Assembly (NCBI RefSeq): GCF_000350225.1
Contig: NW_005179072.1
Coordinates: 96,781 to 160,780, forward strand
Origin: Chondrus crispus
Lineage: Eukaryota > Rhodophyta > Florideophyceae > Gigartinales > Gigartinaceae
DNA length: 64,000 nt
Direction of reading: 5' to 3'
Shown: positions 62,888-64,000 of the stretch, one piece after another
Numbering within the stretch: the stretch's first letter is position 1
Layout: every line of letters starts with the position of its first letter
The notes under the pieces: model-generated
What the model saw: the letters and a program-made list of their open reading frames with translations, nothing else
Databases searched by the model: none
What the model was told of the DNA's origin: nothing
Made by a program: the position numbers and the translations under genes

Positions 62888-64000
62888 TTGATGTTGAAAA
62901 TGGGCAACATTTGACGGCCGCTTCGGATGGCCGGGTTAGATCTGAATTCAATCACTCGATGCTGAATGTACCATTTTTTGAAGTCAATGCGTATTTCCTT
63001 AATTGACAGACCGACATAAATATTGCGGTATCTATGCTAAGCCTTGCATGTATTCTAGAGCTGGGCTGCAACATTTCATTCTGCAGACGACCGAGCAGTA
63101 TCTTTAGTCTTAGCTTGCGATCGAAGAAACATTTAGAAACCTAGATATGGCTATTGTTTTCGGAGAGGTTATCCTTCTCACTCGTCTGTCCTCTACACTT
63201 GTACTTTGCATGCTCATGCGCACTTGGTCACAATGGTGGAAACGACGGCAGATGAGATCTCGTTACCTTCTGTGATTTGTATAGAACTGTACCGTAGAAG
63301 GATGCATCGCATTCTCATCGCTTTTCGCAATTTAGATGACCTGTGTCCATCGGACTGTTGTTCTCACATGAGGACACCTTTCGACTTGCTTTTTTCGTGA
63401 CTTGCGCGTTCTCGACAAGAAGGAAAAAGATATCCACGCCACTTTACTTGACGACTGCCTTGGGGCCAGAAAGAACTTTGTGAGAATTGCATTGCTCGTC
63501 CTGCTCGTTTTTAGATATGTCTGGACAGACGCTTTTTTAAACCACCTTAAACCGCATGCATGATAACTTTGGCAGTGTAAAAAGGGAACTAGGTACTCAA
63601 TCTGCATGACATTCTTAATCTTTCTGCGTATGCAAGCTGCTACATTATCCCGTGTTCCGCAAGATGTTATTGCCGAAAACAAGTGCGTCGCCGAAATAGT
63701 GTCCAAGATAGCCTTTAAATGTTCAATTTAATTTATATATTTTCCAAAAAAAAGAGCTATCCTCACATGAGGACAAGTCAGGGTCGGATAGACACTAGCT
63801 TCATGATACATTGTACTGTTACGGATGAACCCAGGTGCCAGGTGACAAGGTGGACACGCGTAAGGCGAATCAAAGCGGACACGGCCGGAACCGAGGTGTA
63901 CCAACCGAAAGGCAGTAGAAGTGGCGGGATCATGCGCGTGGGGAACTGTCGGTGGTAGACAGAGGGAGGATGAAGGGAAACCGGTGGCTGCGAGGGGACT
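62888..64000. other. Intergenic, no gene recognised
   Basis: About 1.1 kb. CTCACATGAGGACA occurs twice (near 63363 and 63757), its core CCTCACATGAGG being self-complementary. No ORF with a recognisable domain; any gene at the right edge begins beyond the window. Confidence 0.45.

Overview
The window reads as nuclear DNA of a small-genome eukaryotic alga, most likely a red alga (florideophyte, Chondrus-like). The host genes are close together and often convergent. Most lack introns; four genes carry nine introns of 84-141 nt, all with GT-AG ends. Plastid-type N-termini occur, including one starting MAFVP, the Phe-near-the-start style known from red algal and glaucophyte transit peptides. No bacterial operon signals are present. 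The organism is an inference; no diagnostic plastid or rRNA sequence is in the window.

Left host block (1-9.7 kb): a plastid-type D-3-phosphoglycerate dehydrogenase faces an ABC1-family atypical kinase. A small spliced plastid protein follows. Then come a pogo/Tigger-type element carrying only an HTH-domain ORF, an aldo/keto reductase, and an N-myristoyltransferase.

Central transposon block (about 10-46 kb), largely insertions into insertions: (i) a 987-bp Mutator-like non-autonomous element with 9-bp target duplications, present twice and differing by one base that I can see; (ii) a complete but mutated Ty3/gypsy element (12957-19537, TSD AGTAG); (iii) a PIF/Harbinger-type MITE; (iv) a Harbinger-type DDE transposase gene cut in two by a 15-kb LTR element (21372-36407, TSD ATGTG); (v) inside that element, a second LTR element (23391-31538, TSD GCTGG); (vi) a truncated CENP-B/Tigger-like transposase and several ends of a second Tigger-type TIR family; (vii) a Ty1/copia element (39821-44530, TSD TTCCG) whose 5' LTR has lost 68 bp. 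The outer 15-kb element is the most unusual object: it encodes Gag and, in the -1 frame, a protease joined directly to an integrase tail and chromodomain. Reverse transcriptase, RNase H and the integrase core are absent although the frame is open. The inner element has a broken Gag region, no polymerase, and a 55-bp hairpin minisatellite.

Right host block (46-64 kb): a putatively myristoylated EF-hand/kinase/ankyrin protein; a secreted acyl-protein-thioesterase-like hydrolase; a DUF1295 membrane protein; an uncertain degraded gene; a CSB/RAD26 repair ATPase; EMC6; a small protein with a PAXX/XRCC4-like layout; and a Cof-type HAD phosphatase. Functionally the host genes are mixed: serine synthesis, quinone/plastoglobule kinase, protein acylation, ER membrane insertion and DNA repair. 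The N-myristoyltransferase and a protein with a good myristoylation N-terminus lie in the same window, which is probably coincidence.
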